A DNA stretch of 64,000 nucleotides from Streptomyces hayashii (GTDB taxonomy: Bacteria; Actinomycetota; Actinomycetes; Streptomycetales; Streptomycetaceae). Numbering within the stretch: the stretch's first letter is position 1; the number at the start of each line of letters is the position of its first letter. Of this stretch, positions 35,219 through 44,539 are shown one piece after another. Location of the stretch: positions 115,565-179,564 of the forward strand of contig NZ_JAHHIU010000080.1 in assembly GCF_024539815.1 (NCBI RefSeq), read 5' to 3'. A program made the translations under genes and the position numbers. Under the pieces are notes generated by a model that saw only the letters and a list, made by a program, of their open reading frames with translations, was not told the DNA's origin and made no database searches.

Positions 35219-36768
35219 CCAGCACACCCCCCGCGGGCTTCTGGGCCCAGGCGGCCCAGGACCCCGAACGCACCGTCCTGATCTCGCCCGACGGCCAGGA
35301 GTGGACCGCCGGCCGGCTCCACGCCGCCGCCAACCGGCTCGTGCACGGCCTGCGCGCCGCCGGCCTGGAACGCGGCGACGCCTTCGCCGTCGTCCTGCCC
35401 AACTCGGCCGAGTTCTTCACCGCCCATCTGGCCGCCACCCAGGCCGGGTTCTACCTCGTGCCCGTCAACCACCACCTCGTCGGCCCCGAGATCGCCTGGA
35501 TCGTCTCCGACTCGGGGGCCAAGGTGCTCGTCGCCCACGAGCGGTTCGCCGACCAGGCGCGCCGGGCGGCCGACGAGGCCGGCCTGCCCGCCACCCACCG
35601 CTACGCCGTCGGCGACGTCGCCGGCTTCCGGCCGTACGCCGAACTCCTCGACGGACAACCGGAGTCGGCGCCGGCCGACCGCACGCTCGGCTGGGTCATG
35701 AACTACACCTCGGGCACCACGGGCCGCCCGCGCGGCATCCGGCGCCCGCTGCCCGGAAAGCTGCCCGAGGAGTCCTACCTCGGCGGTTTCCTCGGCATCT
35801 TCGGCATCAGGCCCTTCGACGACAACGTGCATCTGGTCTGTTCGCCGCTCTACCACACAGCGGTGCTGCAGTTCGCGGCAGCGTCCCTTCATCTGGGCCA
35901 CCGGCTGGTGGTGATGGACAAGTGGACGCCCGAGGAGATGCTCCGCCTCATCGACGCCCACCGCTGCACCCACACCCACATGGTCCCCACCCAGTTCCAC
36001 CGCCTGCTGGCCCTCCCGCAGGACGCACGGGCGCGCTACGACGTGACGTCCATGCGGCACGCCATCCACGGGGCGGCGCCCTGCCCCGACCATGTGAAGC
36101 GGGCGATGATCGACTGGTGGGGCGCGTGCGTGGAGGAGTACTACGCGGCCAGCGAGGGCGGCGGCGCGTTCGCCACGGCCGAGGACTGGCTGAAGAGGCC
36201 CGGCACGGTCGGAAAGGCCTGGCCCATCAGCGAGTTGGCGATCTTCGACGACGACGGCCACCGCCTGCCCCCCGGCGAACTCGGCACGGTGTACATGAAG
36301 ATGACCACCGGCGGCTTCGCCTACCACAAGGACGAGGACAAGACGAGGAAGAACCGCATCGGCGACTTCTTCACCGTCGGCGACCTCGGAGTGCTCGACG
36401 AGGACGGCTACCTGTTCCTGCGGGACCGCAAGATCGACCTGATCATCTCCGGCGGAGTCAACATCTACCCCGCCGAGATCGAGTCCGTGCTGCTGGCGCA
36501 CCCCGCGGTCGCCGACGCCGCCGCCTTCGGCATCCCGCACGACGACTGGGGCGAGCAGGTGAAGGCCGTGATCGAGCCCGCCCCCGGCCGCGAGCCCGGC
36601 CCGGACCTCGCCGACGAGCTCCTCGCCCACTGCGAAGAGCGGCTGGCGGGCTACAAGCGGCCCAAGTCCGTCGACTTCATCGCCGAGATGCCCCGGGACC
36701 CCAACGGCAAGCTGTACAAGCGGCGGTTGCGCGAACCGTACTGGGAAGGGCGGACCCGCCCGGTGTGA
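35215..36768 (+). CDS. fadD: Acyl-CoA synthetase (AMP-forming, FadD family)
   Basis: A 517-residue ANL adenylating enzyme that activates a carboxylic acid through an acyl-adenylate to its CoA thioester. The P-loop YTSGTTGRPRGIRRP lies near residue 163, the aromatic EEYYAASEG motif near 305, the hinge YLFLRDRKIDLIISGG near 400 and the catalytic lysine region NGKLYKRRL near the C-terminus. The RGIRRP variant of the P-loop is typical of FadD4-like mycobacterial proteins. The GTG at 35215 follows GGAAGGAG and overlaps the upstream stop. Co-translation with the flavoenzyme suggests they handle the same acyl chain. Confidence 0.92.
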   Translation: MTSTPPAGFWAQAAQDPERTVLISPDGQEWTAGRLHAAANRLVHGLRAAGLERGDAFAVVLPNSAEFFTAHLAATQAGFYLVPVNHHLVGPEIAWIVSDSGAKVLVAHERFADQARRAADEAGLPATHRYAVGDVAGFRPYAELLDGQPESAPADRTLGWVMNYTSGTTGRPRGIRRPLPGKLPEESYLGGFLGIFGIRPFDDNVHLVCSPLYHTAVLQFAAASLHLGHRLVVMDKWTPEEMLRLIDAHRCTHTHMVPTQFHRLLALPQDARARYDVTSMRHAIHGAAPCPDHVKRAMIDWWGACVEEYYAASEGGGAFATAEDWLKRPGTVGKAWPISELAIFDDDGHRLPPGELGTVYMKMTTGGFAYHKDEDKTRKNRIGDFFTVGDLGVLDEDGYLFLRDRKIDLIISGGVNIYPAEIESVLLAHPAVADAAAFGIPHDDWGEQVKAVIEPAPGREPGPDLADELLAHCEERLAGYKRPKSVDFIAEMPRDPNGKLYKRRLREPYWEGRTRPV

Positions 36769-36881
36769 GCGGCCCCGCCCCGGACGCCGACCGTGCGGGC
36801 GCGTCCGGCGCGGCGGCCTCCCGGCGCCCCGCGACGGCGACGACTTGACCAGCTCCGGTCGCCGTCCCAGGATCATGAGCC

Positions 36882-38378
36882 ATGACGCCCGGACATGGCA
36901 GCACGGTCGACGGGGTGCTGCGGCGCAGCGCCCGCCGCACCCCGGCACGCGTGGCGGTCGAGTACCGCGACCGCACCTGGACCTACGAGGAACTCGACGA
37001 GGCGGTCTCGCGCGCGGCGAGCGTCCTGCTCGCCGAGGGCCTCGCCCCCGGCGACCGGGTCGGGGCCTACGGCCACAACTCCGACGCCTACCTCATCGCG
37101 TTCCTGGCCTGCGCCCGCGCCGGGCTGGTCCACGTCCCCGTCAACCAGAACCTCACCGGCGACGACCTGGCGTACATCGTCGACCAGTCGGGCAGCTCGC
37201 TGGTCCTCGCCGATCCCGGCCTCGCCGAGCGGCTCCCCGCAGGCGTGCGCACGGCGGCCCTGCGCGACGCCGACGACTCGCTCCTGGCCCGGCTGGCCGC
37301 CGCCCCCGTCCACGACGGCCCCGAGCCGCGCACCGACGACCTGGTGCAGCTGCTCTACACCTCAGGCACCACGGCCCTGCCCAAGGGCGCGATGATGACG
37401 CACCGTGCCCTGGTGCACGAGTACCTCAGCGCGATCACCGCCCTCGACCTGAGCGCCGGCGACCGTCCCGCGCACTCCCTCCCGCTGTACCACTCGGCAC
37501 AGATGCACGTGTTCCTGCTGCCCTACCTCGCGGTCGGCGCCACGAACATCGTCCTGGACGCACCCGACGGCGACCGGCTCCTCGACCTGATCGAGGCCGG
37601 CCGCGTCGACAGCCTCTTCGCGCCGCCGACCGTGTGGATCGGTCTGGCGAACCGGCCCGACTTCACGACCCGTGACCTGAGCGGCCTGCGCAAGGCCTAC
37701 TACGGGGCGTCGATCATGCCGGTTCCGGTCCTGGAACGGCTGCGCGAACAGCTGCCCCGCCTCGCTCTGTACAACTGCTTCGGGCAGAGCGAGATCGGCC
37801 CGCTCGCCACCGTCCTCGCCCCCGACGAGCACAAGGGGCGCATGGACTCCTGCGGCCGCACCGTCCTGTTCGTGGACGCCCGCGTGGTCGACGAGGACGG
37901 CGCGGACGTCCCCGACGGCGCCCCCGGCGAGATCGTCTACCGCTCCCCGCAACTGTGCGAGGGCTACTGGGAGAAGCCCGAGGAGACCGCCGACGCGTTC
38001 CGGGACGGCTGGTTCCACTCGGGTGACCTGGCCGTGCGCGACGCCGACGGCTACTTCACGATCGTCGACCGGGTGAAGGACGTCATCAACTCCGGCGGCG
38101 TGCTGGTCGCCTCCCGGCAGGTGGAGGACGTCCTCTACACCCACGAGGCCGTCGCCGAGGCCGCCGTGATCGGTCTGCCGGACGAGAAGTGGATCGAGGC
38201 GATCACGGCGGTCGTCGTGGCCCGGGGCGAGGTGTCCGAGGAGGAGCTCATCGCTCTCGCGCGCGAGAGGCTGGCCCCCTTCAAGGCGCCCAAGCGGGTG
38301 CTCTTCGTCGACGAGCTGCCCCGCAACGCCAGCGGGAAAATCCTCAAACGGGAGCTCAGGGACCGCTTCGGCTCATGA
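36882..38378 (+). CDS. Acyl-CoA synthetase (AMP-forming)
   Basis: A 498-residue ANL-family ligase. Motifs in order: LLYTSGTTALPKGAMMTH (P-loop) near residue 155, YNCFGQSEIGPL near 297, GWFHSGDLAVRDADGYF near 380, DRVKDVINSGG (hinge) near 400 and NASGKILKRELR with the catalytic lysine at the C-terminus. It resembles fatty acid or aryl-CoA ligases; the substrate cannot be read. The ATG at 36882 begins 113 bp after the preceding synthetase, so it may be in the same operon or have its own promoter. It converges closely with the PaaK-like gene, leaving 11 bp. Confidence 0.9.
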   Translation: MTPGHGSTVDGVLRRSARRTPARVAVEYRDRTWTYEELDEAVSRAASVLLAEGLAPGDRVGAYGHNSDAYLIAFLACARAGLVHVPVNQNLTGDDLAYIVDQSGSSLVLADPGLAERLPAGVRTAALRDADDSLLARLAAAPVHDGPEPRTDDLVQLLYTSGTTALPKGAMMTHRALVHEYLSAITALDLSAGDRPAHSLPLYHSAQMHVFLLPYLAVGATNIVLDAPDGDRLLDLIEAGRVDSLFAPPTVWIGLANRPDFTTRDLSGLRKAYYGASIMPVPVLERLREQLPRLALYNCFGQSEIGPLATVLAPDEHKGRMDSCGRTVLFVDARVVDEDGADVPDGAPGEIVYRSPQLCEGYWEKPEETADAFRDGWFHSGDLAVRDADGYFTIVDRVKDVINSGGVLVASRQVEDVLYTHEAVAEAAVIGLPDEKWIEAITAVVVARGEVSEEELIALARERLAPFKAPKRVLFVDELPRNASGKILKRELRDRFGS

Positions 38379-38389
38379 CCTCCGGGCTG

Positions 38390-39691
38390 TCATGACGTGC
38401 GCGGACGCTCGTCGACGATCCGCCTGATCTTCCCCACCGACCGCTCCAGCGACTCCGGGTCGACGATCTCGACGGCGACCGACACCCCGATGTCGTCCTT
38501 CACGGCCGCCGCGACGGCGCGCGCGGCCGTGTCGCGGTCCGCGGGCGTGGCGTCGGGGCGGGCCTCGGCGCGGACCGTGAGGGCGTCGAGACGGCCCTCA
38601 CGGGTGAGGCGGAGCTGGAAGTGGGGGGCCACGCCCGGGGTGCGGAGCACGATCTCCTCGATCTGGGTGGGGAAGAGGTTCACCCCGCGCAGGATGACCA
38701 TGTCGTCGCTGCGTCCGGTCACCTTCCGCATCCGCCGGAAGACGCGGGCCGTGCCCGGCAGCAGGCGGGTGAGATCGCGGGTGCGGTACCGCACGATCGG
38801 CATGGCCTCCTTGGTCAGCGAGGTGAAGACCAGCTCGCCCTCCTCGCCCTGCGGCAGGACCTCGCCGGTGATCGGGTCGACCACCTCGGGGTAGAAGTGG
38901 TCCTCCCAGACGTGCAGCCCGTCCTTGGTCTCGACGCACTCCTGCGCCACGCCCGGCCCGATCACCTCCGACAGCCCGTAGACGTCGACGGCGTCGATCG
39001 CGAAGCGCTCCTCGATCTCCTGGCGCATGCGCTCCGTCCAGGGCTCCGCGCCGAACACCCCGACGCGCAGGGAGGTGGAGCGCGGGTCCACGCCCTGGCG
39101 TTCGAACTCGTCGAGCAGCGTGAGCATGTAGGACGGGGTCACCATGATGACGCGCGGTTCGAGGTCCAGGATCAGCCGGACCTGACGGGAGGTCATGCCG
39201 CCGGACGCGGGGATCACCGTGCAGCCCAGGCGCTCGGCCCCGTAGTGCGCGCCCAGGCCGCCCGTGAACAGGCCGTACCCGTAGGCCACATGGACGGCGT
39301 CGCCGGGGCGTGCGCCCGCGGCGCGGAGCGAACGGGCCATCATGTCCGACCACATGGACAGGTCGGCGTCCGTGTACCCGACGACCGTCGGCCGGCCGGT
39401 CGTGCCGCTGGAGGCGTGGATGCGGCGGACGCGGTCCCGGGGGACGGCGAACATCCCGTACGGGTAGTGCGCGCGCAGGTCGGCCTTGGCGGTGAAGGGG
39501 AAGCGGGCCAGGTCGGCGAGGTCGCGGCAGTCGTCGGGGTGGACTCCGGCCTTGTCGAAGGCCTCGCGGTAGAAGGGCACCCGGGAGTAGGCGCGACGCA
39601 GCGAGGTCCGCAGTCGCTCCAGCTGCAGGGCGCGCAGGGCTGCCTCGTCGAGGCGCTCGCCCTCGTCCAGCGGGTTGCGTGCATCCGTCAT
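38390..39691 (-). CDS. paaK: Phenylacetate-CoA ligase family protein
   Basis: A 433-residue PaaK-type adenylating ligase (AMP-binding domain without the usual long N-terminal extension). The P-loop HASSGTTGRPTVVGYT is near residue 92, followed by YGLSEVIGPGV near 240, YRTRDLTRLLPGT near 300 and a PaaK C-terminal domain ending GKIRRIVDERP. The expected reaction is phenylacetate or a related aryl acid plus ATP and CoA to the CoA ester. No paaABCDE oxygenase genes are visible, so it may activate another aromatic acid. The ATG at 39691 follows GGGAG. It shares a 249-bp divergent region with a hydrolase gene and a palindrome in its centre. Confidence 0.9.
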   Translation of the reverse strand: MTDARNPLDEGERLDEAALRALQLERLRTSLRRAYSRVPFYREAFDKAGVHPDDCRDLADLARFPFTAKADLRAHYPYGMFAVPRDRVRRIHASSGTTGRPTVVGYTDADLSMWSDMMARSLRAAGARPGDAVHVAYGYGLFTGGLGAHYGAERLGCTVIPASGGMTSRQVRLILDLEPRVIMVTPSYMLTLLDEFERQGVDPRSTSLRVGVFGAEPWTERMRQEIEERFAIDAVDVYGLSEVIGPGVAQECVETKDGLHVWEDHFYPEVVDPITGEVLPQGEEGELVFTSLTKEAMPIVRYRTRDLTRLLPGTARVFRRMRKVTGRSDDMVILRGVNLFPTQIEEIVLRTPGVAPHFQLRLTREGRLDALTVRAEARPDATPADRDTAARAVAAAVKDDIGVSVAVEIVDPESLERSVGKIRRIVDERPRTS

Positions 39692-39807
39692 GGGACTTCT
39701 CCCTCACCGACCTGTCCCGACACCGAACGACCCCGGCGTCGAGCCGATCCGGCGCCGCACGGTCCCCGGCGCCGGGCGATTCCGACGTCGAACCATCTCA
39801 ATCCGGG

Positions 39808-39825
39808 CGACCGATCATTCGGTCG
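39808..39825. promoter_or_regulatory. Palindrome CGACCGA-N4-TCGGTCG, probable TetR operator
   Basis: Seven-base perfect arms around a four-base spacer lie almost exactly midway between the divergent paaK-like and hydrolase starts (116 bp from each). The ACCGA/TCGGT arms resemble PaaR-type TetR operators of phenylacetate genes. No regulator gene is adjacent. Confidence 0.55.
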
Positions 39826-39940
39826 CTCTTCTCGTGGATCAGTAATCCAGGCCCGCGGGCGTCAGGCAAGAGGCCGGTGGTGATTTTCCGCCCGGAGAAC
39901 CCCGTTGCGCGCGGCCCCCGCCGCTGCCGAGAATCGGCGC

Positions 39941-40810
39941 ATGCCGATCTTCACCGCGCCGGACGGGACCGAGCTCGCCTACCGGGTGTCGGGCGAAGGC
40001 GAGCCGCTCGTCGTCCTGCCCGGCGGCCCCCTGCGGGCCTCCGCCTACCTCGGCGACCTCGGCGGTCTCGCCGACCGCCGCCGCCTGGTCCTGCTCGACC
40101 TGCGGGGAACGGGCGACTCCGCGCGCCCCGCGGATCCGGCGACCTACCGCTGCGACCGCCAGGTGGACGACGTCGAGGCGCTGCGCGTGCGTCTGGGGCT
40201 GGAGCGGATCGACGTGCTGGCCCATTCGGCGGGCGGCAGCCTCGCCCTGCTGTACGCGGCGCGGTATCCGCACCGGGTGTCCGGACTCGCGCTGATCACC
40301 GTCAATCCGTGGGCGCTGGGCAGCCCTGCCACGGCCCGGGACCGGCTGGCGGCCGCGCGGCTGCGTCGCGGTGAACCCTGGTTCGACGACGCGTTCCCGG
40401 CGTTCGAGGCGTGGCTCGGGGGCGGGGGCGACCCCGATCCGGCGGTCGTCGGCGCCTTCTTCCACGGACGGTGGGACGATGCCGCCCGCGCCCATGAGGC
40501 CGCCGGGGACGAGCAGACCTGTGCCGAGGGCGAGGACCGCTTCCTCGACCCGGCCGCCTTCGACCCGCCGGCCCTGCGGAGCGCGCTGGCGGAGGTGACC
40601 GCCCCGGTGCTCGTCCTCGCCGGCGAGCTGGACGGCGGGCCGCCGCCGGAGCGCGCGCGGCTGGTGGCCGACGCCTTCCCGAACGCCGAGTTCGCCGTGC
40701 AGCCCGGGGCCGGCCACTACCCGTGGCTGGACGACCCCGGCTGGTTCGCCGGACGGGTGGGCGACTTCCTGGCACGGGCCGGCCGCGCACGCGCGGCCCA
40801 CCGCGACTGA
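39941..40810 (+). CDS. Alpha/beta hydrolase (prolyl iminopeptidase-like)
   Basis: A 289-residue alpha/beta-hydrolase. The nucleophile elbow is LAHSAGGSLA near residue 98, the oxyanion strand is VVLPGGPLRAS near 26, and a late acidic residue and GHYPW histidine (near 265) complete a likely triad. The GGPLRAS and DLRGTGDS segments resemble prolyl aminopeptidase-type peptidases, but the substrate is unproven. The ATG at 39941 was chosen where homology begins; 12 upstream codons are open. It diverges from the PaaK-like gene and converges with the FadD19-like gene. Confidence 0.86.
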   Translation: MPIFTAPDGTELAYRVSGEGEPLVVLPGGPLRASAYLGDLGGLADRRRLVLLDLRGTGDSARPADPATYRCDRQVDDVEALRVRLGLERIDVLAHSAGGSLALLYAARYPHRVSGLALITVNPWALGSPATARDRLAAARLRRGEPWFDDAFPAFEAWLGGGGDPDPAVVGAFFHGRWDDAARAHEAAGDEQTCAEGEDRFLDPAAFDPPALRSALAEVTAPVLVLAGELDGGPPPERARLVADAFPNAEFAVQPGAGHYPWLDDPGWFAGRVGDFLARAGRARAAHRD

Positions 40811-40856
40811 ACACGCCCCTGCCGGGCTCGCGCGGGCAAGCGCCGCGGGGGCCCGG

Positions 40857-42461
40857 TCAGCCGCTCTCCGCCACCGCGACCTCGCGTGCCCACCGGTAGT
40901 CCGCCTTGCCGCTCGGCGAGCGGCGGATGGCCTCGGCGAGCACCAGCTGACGCGGGATCTTGTAGCCGGCGAGCCGGGTGCGACAGTGGCTCTGGATGTC
41001 CTGCAGGGAGGGCGGCGGGGCGCCGTGGCGCACCTGGACCACCGCCGCCACATGGTTGCCCCACGTCGGGTCCGGCACCCCGGCCACCAGGGCGTCGTAC
41101 ACGTCCGGATGCGCCTTGAGGGCCTGTTCGACCTCCTCGGGGTACACCTTCTCGCCGCCGGTGTTGATGCACTGCGAGCCACGCCCGAGGACGACGACCA
41201 CGCCGTCCTCGTCGACGGTCGCCATGTCGCCGAGCAGCACCCAGCGCTCGCCGTCCCTCTCGAAGAAGGTCTCGGCGGTCTTCACCGGGTCGTTGTAGTA
41301 GCCGAGGGGGACGTGACCGCGCTGGGCGACACGGCCGATCTCGCCCGCGGCCACCGGCTCACGGGTGGCCGGATCGACCACCCGGGTGCGGGAGTTGACC
41401 CGGACGCGGAAGCCGCGCTCGGGCCCGGAGTCCTCTGTCGCCGTGCCGTTGAAGCCGGACTCGGAGGAGCCGAAGTTGTTCAGCAGCGTCGCGTTGGGCA
41501 TCAGCGCCCGGAACTGACGGCGGACCGTGTCCGACATGATCGCCCCGGACGAGGAGACGCTGAACACCGACGAGCAGTCCGTGCCCTTCATGGGTCCTTC
41601 GAGTGCGTCGATCAACGGCCGCAGCATCGCGTCGCCCACCAGGGAGATGCTGGTGACCTTCTCCTTCTCGACGGTCCGCAGGACTTCCTCGGGCACGAAC
41701 TTGCGGTGGATCACCACGCGTTGGCCGAAGTTGAAGCCGATGAAGGCGGTGAGCGTGGAAGTGCCGTGCATCAGCGGGGGAGTCGGGAAGAAGGTGATCC
41801 CCGTGCCGCCGGCCGCGACCCGCTCGGCGATCTCCTGCGGCTTCTTCACCGGCTCGCCCGTGGGCGAGCCGCCGCCCAGCCCCGAGAAGAACAGGTCCTC
41901 CTGACGCCACATCACCCCCTTGGGCATGCCGGTCGTGCCGCCGGTGTAGATGATGAACTGGTCGTCGCCGGAACGGGCCGGGAACCCGCGCCCGGGCGAG
42001 CCGGCCGCCTCGGCGTCGGCGAACGAGGTGAAGCCCTCGACCGGCGGGCCGACCCGGATCAGGTGCCGCAGGGCCGGCGTCTGCGGCACCGCGGCCGTCA
42101 CCCGGTCGGTGAACTCCGCGTCGAAGGCGAGCGCGACCAGATCCGCGTCCCGGTAGAGGTAGACCAACTCCTCCTCCACATAGCGGTAGTTCACGTTGAC
42201 GGGCACGATGCGCGCCTTCAGGCAGCCCAGCACCGTCTGCAAATACTCCACGCCGTTGTACAGATGCAGCCCGAGGTGCTCGCCCGGGCGCAGGCCGCTG
42301 TCGAGGAGGTGATGGCCGATGCGGTTCGCGGCCGTGTCGAGCTGCGCGTACGTCAGCCGGCGTTCCGCGCCCGTGCCGGGATGGTCGACGTACACGAGCG
42401 CCTCGCGGTCCGCCGCCACGTCGACGACCGACTCGAACAGGTCGGCAAGGTTGTACTCCAC
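40857..42461 (-). CDS. fadD: Acyl-CoA synthetase, FadD19-like
   Basis: A 534-residue ANL ligase. Motifs: YTGGTTGMPKGVMWR (P-loop, with the GG and MWR variant typical of FadD3/FadD19-type steroid acid ligases) near residue 175, LNNFGSSESGFNG near 340, LLGDMATVDEDG near 420, GRGSQCINTGGEKVYPEEVE near 435 and SGKADYRW at the C-terminus. FadD19 activates sterol side-chain acids in mycobacteria. The GTG at 42461 follows AGGAGG; the upstream frame is open but unsupported. As in Mycobacterium tuberculosis Rv3515c-Rv3516, it diverges from a crotonase gene; the shared gap contains a strong palindrome. Confidence 0.9.
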   Translation of the reverse strand: MEYNLADLFESVVDVAADREALVYVDHPGTGAERRLTYAQLDTAANRIGHHLLDSGLRPGEHLGLHLYNGVEYLQTVLGCLKARIVPVNVNYRYVEEELVYLYRDADLVALAFDAEFTDRVTAAVPQTPALRHLIRVGPPVEGFTSFADAEAAGSPGRGFPARSGDDQFIIYTGGTTGMPKGVMWRQEDLFFSGLGGGSPTGEPVKKPQEIAERVAAGGTGITFFPTPPLMHGTSTLTAFIGFNFGQRVVIHRKFVPEEVLRTVEKEKVTSISLVGDAMLRPLIDALEGPMKGTDCSSVFSVSSSGAIMSDTVRRQFRALMPNATLLNNFGSSESGFNGTATEDSGPERGFRVRVNSRTRVVDPATREPVAAGEIGRVAQRGHVPLGYYNDPVKTAETFFERDGERWVLLGDMATVDEDGVVVVLGRGSQCINTGGEKVYPEEVEQALKAHPDVYDALVAGVPDPTWGNHVAAVVQVRHGAPPPSLQDIQSHCRTRLAGYKIPRQLVLAEAIRRSPSGKADYRWAREVAVAESG

Positions 42462-42552
42462 CGTTCCTCCTGACCGGGGCCCTGGTTCCCAGACGGTTCG
42501 CCGGTCATCAGAGCAAAGGCCGCGGTAAGTGGGAAGGGCCCGCGCCAAGAAA

Positions 42553-42569
42553 TCTGACTGTCTGTCAGA
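42553..42569. promoter_or_regulatory. Perfect TCTGAC-N5-GTCAGA operator palindrome
   Basis: TCTGACTGTCTGTCAGA has perfect six-base arms, lies in the divergent region between the FadD19-like and crotonase genes, and nearly repeats the site at 34050. The flanks AAGAAA and AAAA are also shared. A TetR-family repressor controlling both loci is the simplest explanation. Confidence 0.68.
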
Positions 42570-42634
42570 AAACCCTTGAACTGCCATCACGCCTACTGCA
42601 ACCTGTTCTCGTTCTTTCCGAGGGGAGATGTGCG

Positions 42635-43435
42635 ATGGGCGGTACCGAACACCTCACCGTGCGGCGCGAGGGCGCCACGCTCGTGCTCACGCTCAACAGG
42701 CCGGAGGCCAAGAACGCCCTCTCGCTCGCCATGCTGGTCGGCCTGTACGACGGCTGGCTGGAGGCGGACGAGGACGACTCGGTGCGCTCGGTCGTCCTCA
42801 CCGGTGCGGGCGGCTCCTTCTGCGCCGGCATGGACCTCAAGGCGCTGGCGGGCAAGGGCATGGAGGGCGAGCAGTACCGCCACCGGCTCAAGGCCGACCC
42901 CGACCTGCACTGGAAGGCGATGCTCCGCCACCACCGCCCGCGCAAACCGGTGATCGCCGCCGTCGAGGGCCACTGCGTCGCGGGCGGCACCGAGATGCTC
43001 CAGGGCACCGACATCCGCGTCGCCGGCGACTCCGCGACCTTCGGCCTCTTCGAGGTCAGGCGCGGTCTGTTCCCGATCGGCGGCTCCACCGTCCGGCTGC
43101 AGCGCCAGATCCCGCGCACCCACGCCCTGGAGATGCTGCTCACCGGACGTCCGTACAGCGCCCGGGAGGCCGCGGACATCGGCCTGGTCGGTCATGTCGT
43201 GCCGGAGGGCACGGCCCTGGAGAAGGCCCTGGAGATCGCCGAGCGCGTCAACTCCTGCGGCCCGCTGGCGGTCGAGGCCGTCAAGGCGTCGGTGTACGAG
43301 ACCGCCGAACTCACCGAGACCGACGGTCTCGCCGCCGAACTCGCCCGGGGCTGGCCGGTCTTCGACACCGCCGACGCCAAGGAAGGCGCCCGCGCCTTCG
43401 CGGAGAAGCGGCCGCCCCGCTACAGACGCGCATGA
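42635..43435 (+). CDS. Crotonase family enoyl-CoA hydratase
   Basis: A 266-residue crotonase. The first oxyanion-hole segment GAGGSFCAGMDLKAL is near residue 58 and the second, AVEGHCVAGGTEMLQGTDIR, near 108. The usual pair of catalytic glutamates is only partly evident: GTEML supplies one candidate, while the second position has RRGLFPIGG. The ATG at 42635 has AGGGGAG upstream. It resembles EchA19-type hydratases of sterol side-chain beta-oxidation, and its divergence from a FadD19-like gene repeats mycobacterial order. It is followed by DUF35 and thiolase genes on the same strand. Confidence 0.9.
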   Translation: MGGTEHLTVRREGATLVLTLNRPEAKNALSLAMLVGLYDGWLEADEDDSVRSVVLTGAGGSFCAGMDLKALAGKGMEGEQYRHRLKADPDLHWKAMLRHHRPRKPVIAAVEGHCVAGGTEMLQGTDIRVAGDSATFGLFEVRRGLFPIGGSTVRLQRQIPRTHALEMLLTGRPYSAREAADIGLVGHVVPEGTALEKALEIAERVNSCGPLAVEAVKASVYETAELTETDGLAAELARGWPVFDTADAKEGARAFAEKRPPRYRRA

Positions 43436-43540
43436 CGCTCCGCCGGGCGAGCCGGCGGCGCCGGCCGTGCGCGGCCCGCCGGGCCGTCGTGGCCGCTCGC
43501 CGCCGCGGCCGCACGGCGGAGCCGCACGAGTGATCGCTCC

Positions 43541-43558
43541 GCGCCCTTCACCGGGCGC
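43541..43558 (+). terminator. Short hairpin between crotonase and DUF35 genes
   Basis: GCGCCC and GGGCGC pair around a six-base loop in the 159-bp gap. It may attenuate read-through from the crotonase gene; the stem is short and GC-rich DNA gives many such pairings. Confidence 0.25.
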
Positions 43559-43594
43559 TCCCCTTGACGTCGGCTTCCCGAGGAGGCAGCACCG

Positions 43595-44539
43595 ATGCCC
43601 GAAGTGCTGAAAGCACCCCTTGTCGTCGAGTTCCCCTTCACCCGGTCCCTCGGTCCCGTGCAGAGCGCCTTCCTGACCGGTCTGCGCGAGCGCGTCGTCC
43701 TCGGCGTGCGCACCGCCGACGGCCGTACCCTCGTCCCGCCCGTCGAGTACGACCCGGTGACGGCCGAGGAGATCCACGACCTCGTCCCGGTCGCGTCCAC
43801 CGGCACCGTCACCACCTGGGCCTGGAACCACGCCCCCCGGCGCGGGCAACCCCTCGCCACCCCGTTCGCCTGGGTCCTGGTCCGCCTCGACGGCGCCGAC
43901 ACGGCCCTTCTGCACGCCCTCGACGCCCCCGGCCCCGAAGCCGTGCGCACCGGGATGCGCGTCCGGATCCGCTGGGCCGCGGAACGCACCGGCGCCATCA
44001 CCGACATCGCCTGCTTCGAACCCCACACCGGCGGACCCGCACCCGCCGACGGCGATCCCGACGCGCTCGCGGACGACCGGGTCACCGGCATCGTCGCCCC
44101 CGCCCGCCTCGACTACACCTACTCGCCCGGCCGCGCCCAGTCCGCCTACATCGCCGCGCTCTCCACCCGGCGCACGGTCGGCGAACGCTGCCCGTCCTGC
44201 CGCAAGGTGTACGTCCCGCCCCGCGGAGCCTGTCCCACCTGCGGCGTTCCCACCGCCGAGCAGGTCGAGGTCGGACCGCGCGGGACGGTCACCACGTTCT
44301 GCATCGTCAACATCAAGGCGAAGAACCTCGACATCGAGGTGCCCTACGTCTACGCCCACATCGCCCTCGACGGCGCCGACCTCGCCCTGCACGGACGCAT
44401 CGGCGGCATCCCCTACGACCAGGTCCGCATGGGCCTGCGCGTCGAACCCGTCTGGACGGAAGGCGCCCGCTACCCCGACCACTACCGGCCCACCGGCGAA
44501 CCGGACGCGGACTACGACGTCTACAAGGAGCTGCTGTGA
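43595..44539 (+). CDS. DUF35 zinc-ribbon/OB-fold acyl-CoA-associated protein
   Basis: A 314-residue protein with two OB-fold halves. The zinc ribbon is visible at about 196-214 (C-x2-C-x11-C-x2-C within CPSCRKVYVPPRGACPTC). DUF35 proteins partner SCP-x/lipid-transfer-type thiolases, forming complexes that act as hydratase or aldolase in sterol side-chain degradation (ChsH2-Ltp2 and Rv3521-Ltp3/Ltp4 in mycobacteria). The length matches Rv3521-type proteins rather than the shorter single-domain form. Its stop overlaps the first thiolase start (GTGA), supporting complex formation. The substrate here is not known. Confidence 0.88.
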   Translation: MPEVLKAPLVVEFPFTRSLGPVQSAFLTGLRERVVLGVRTADGRTLVPPVEYDPVTAEEIHDLVPVASTGTVTTWAWNHAPRRGQPLATPFAWVLVRLDGADTALLHALDAPGPEAVRTGMRVRIRWAAERTGAITDIACFEPHTGGPAPADGDPDALADDRVTGIVAPARLDYTYSPGRAQSAYIAALSTRRTVGERCPSCRKVYVPPRGACPTCGVPTAEQVEVGPRGTVTTFCIVNIKAKNLDIEVPYVYAHIALDGADLALHGRIGGIPYDQVRMGLRVEPVWTEGARYPDHYRPTGEPDADYDVYKELL

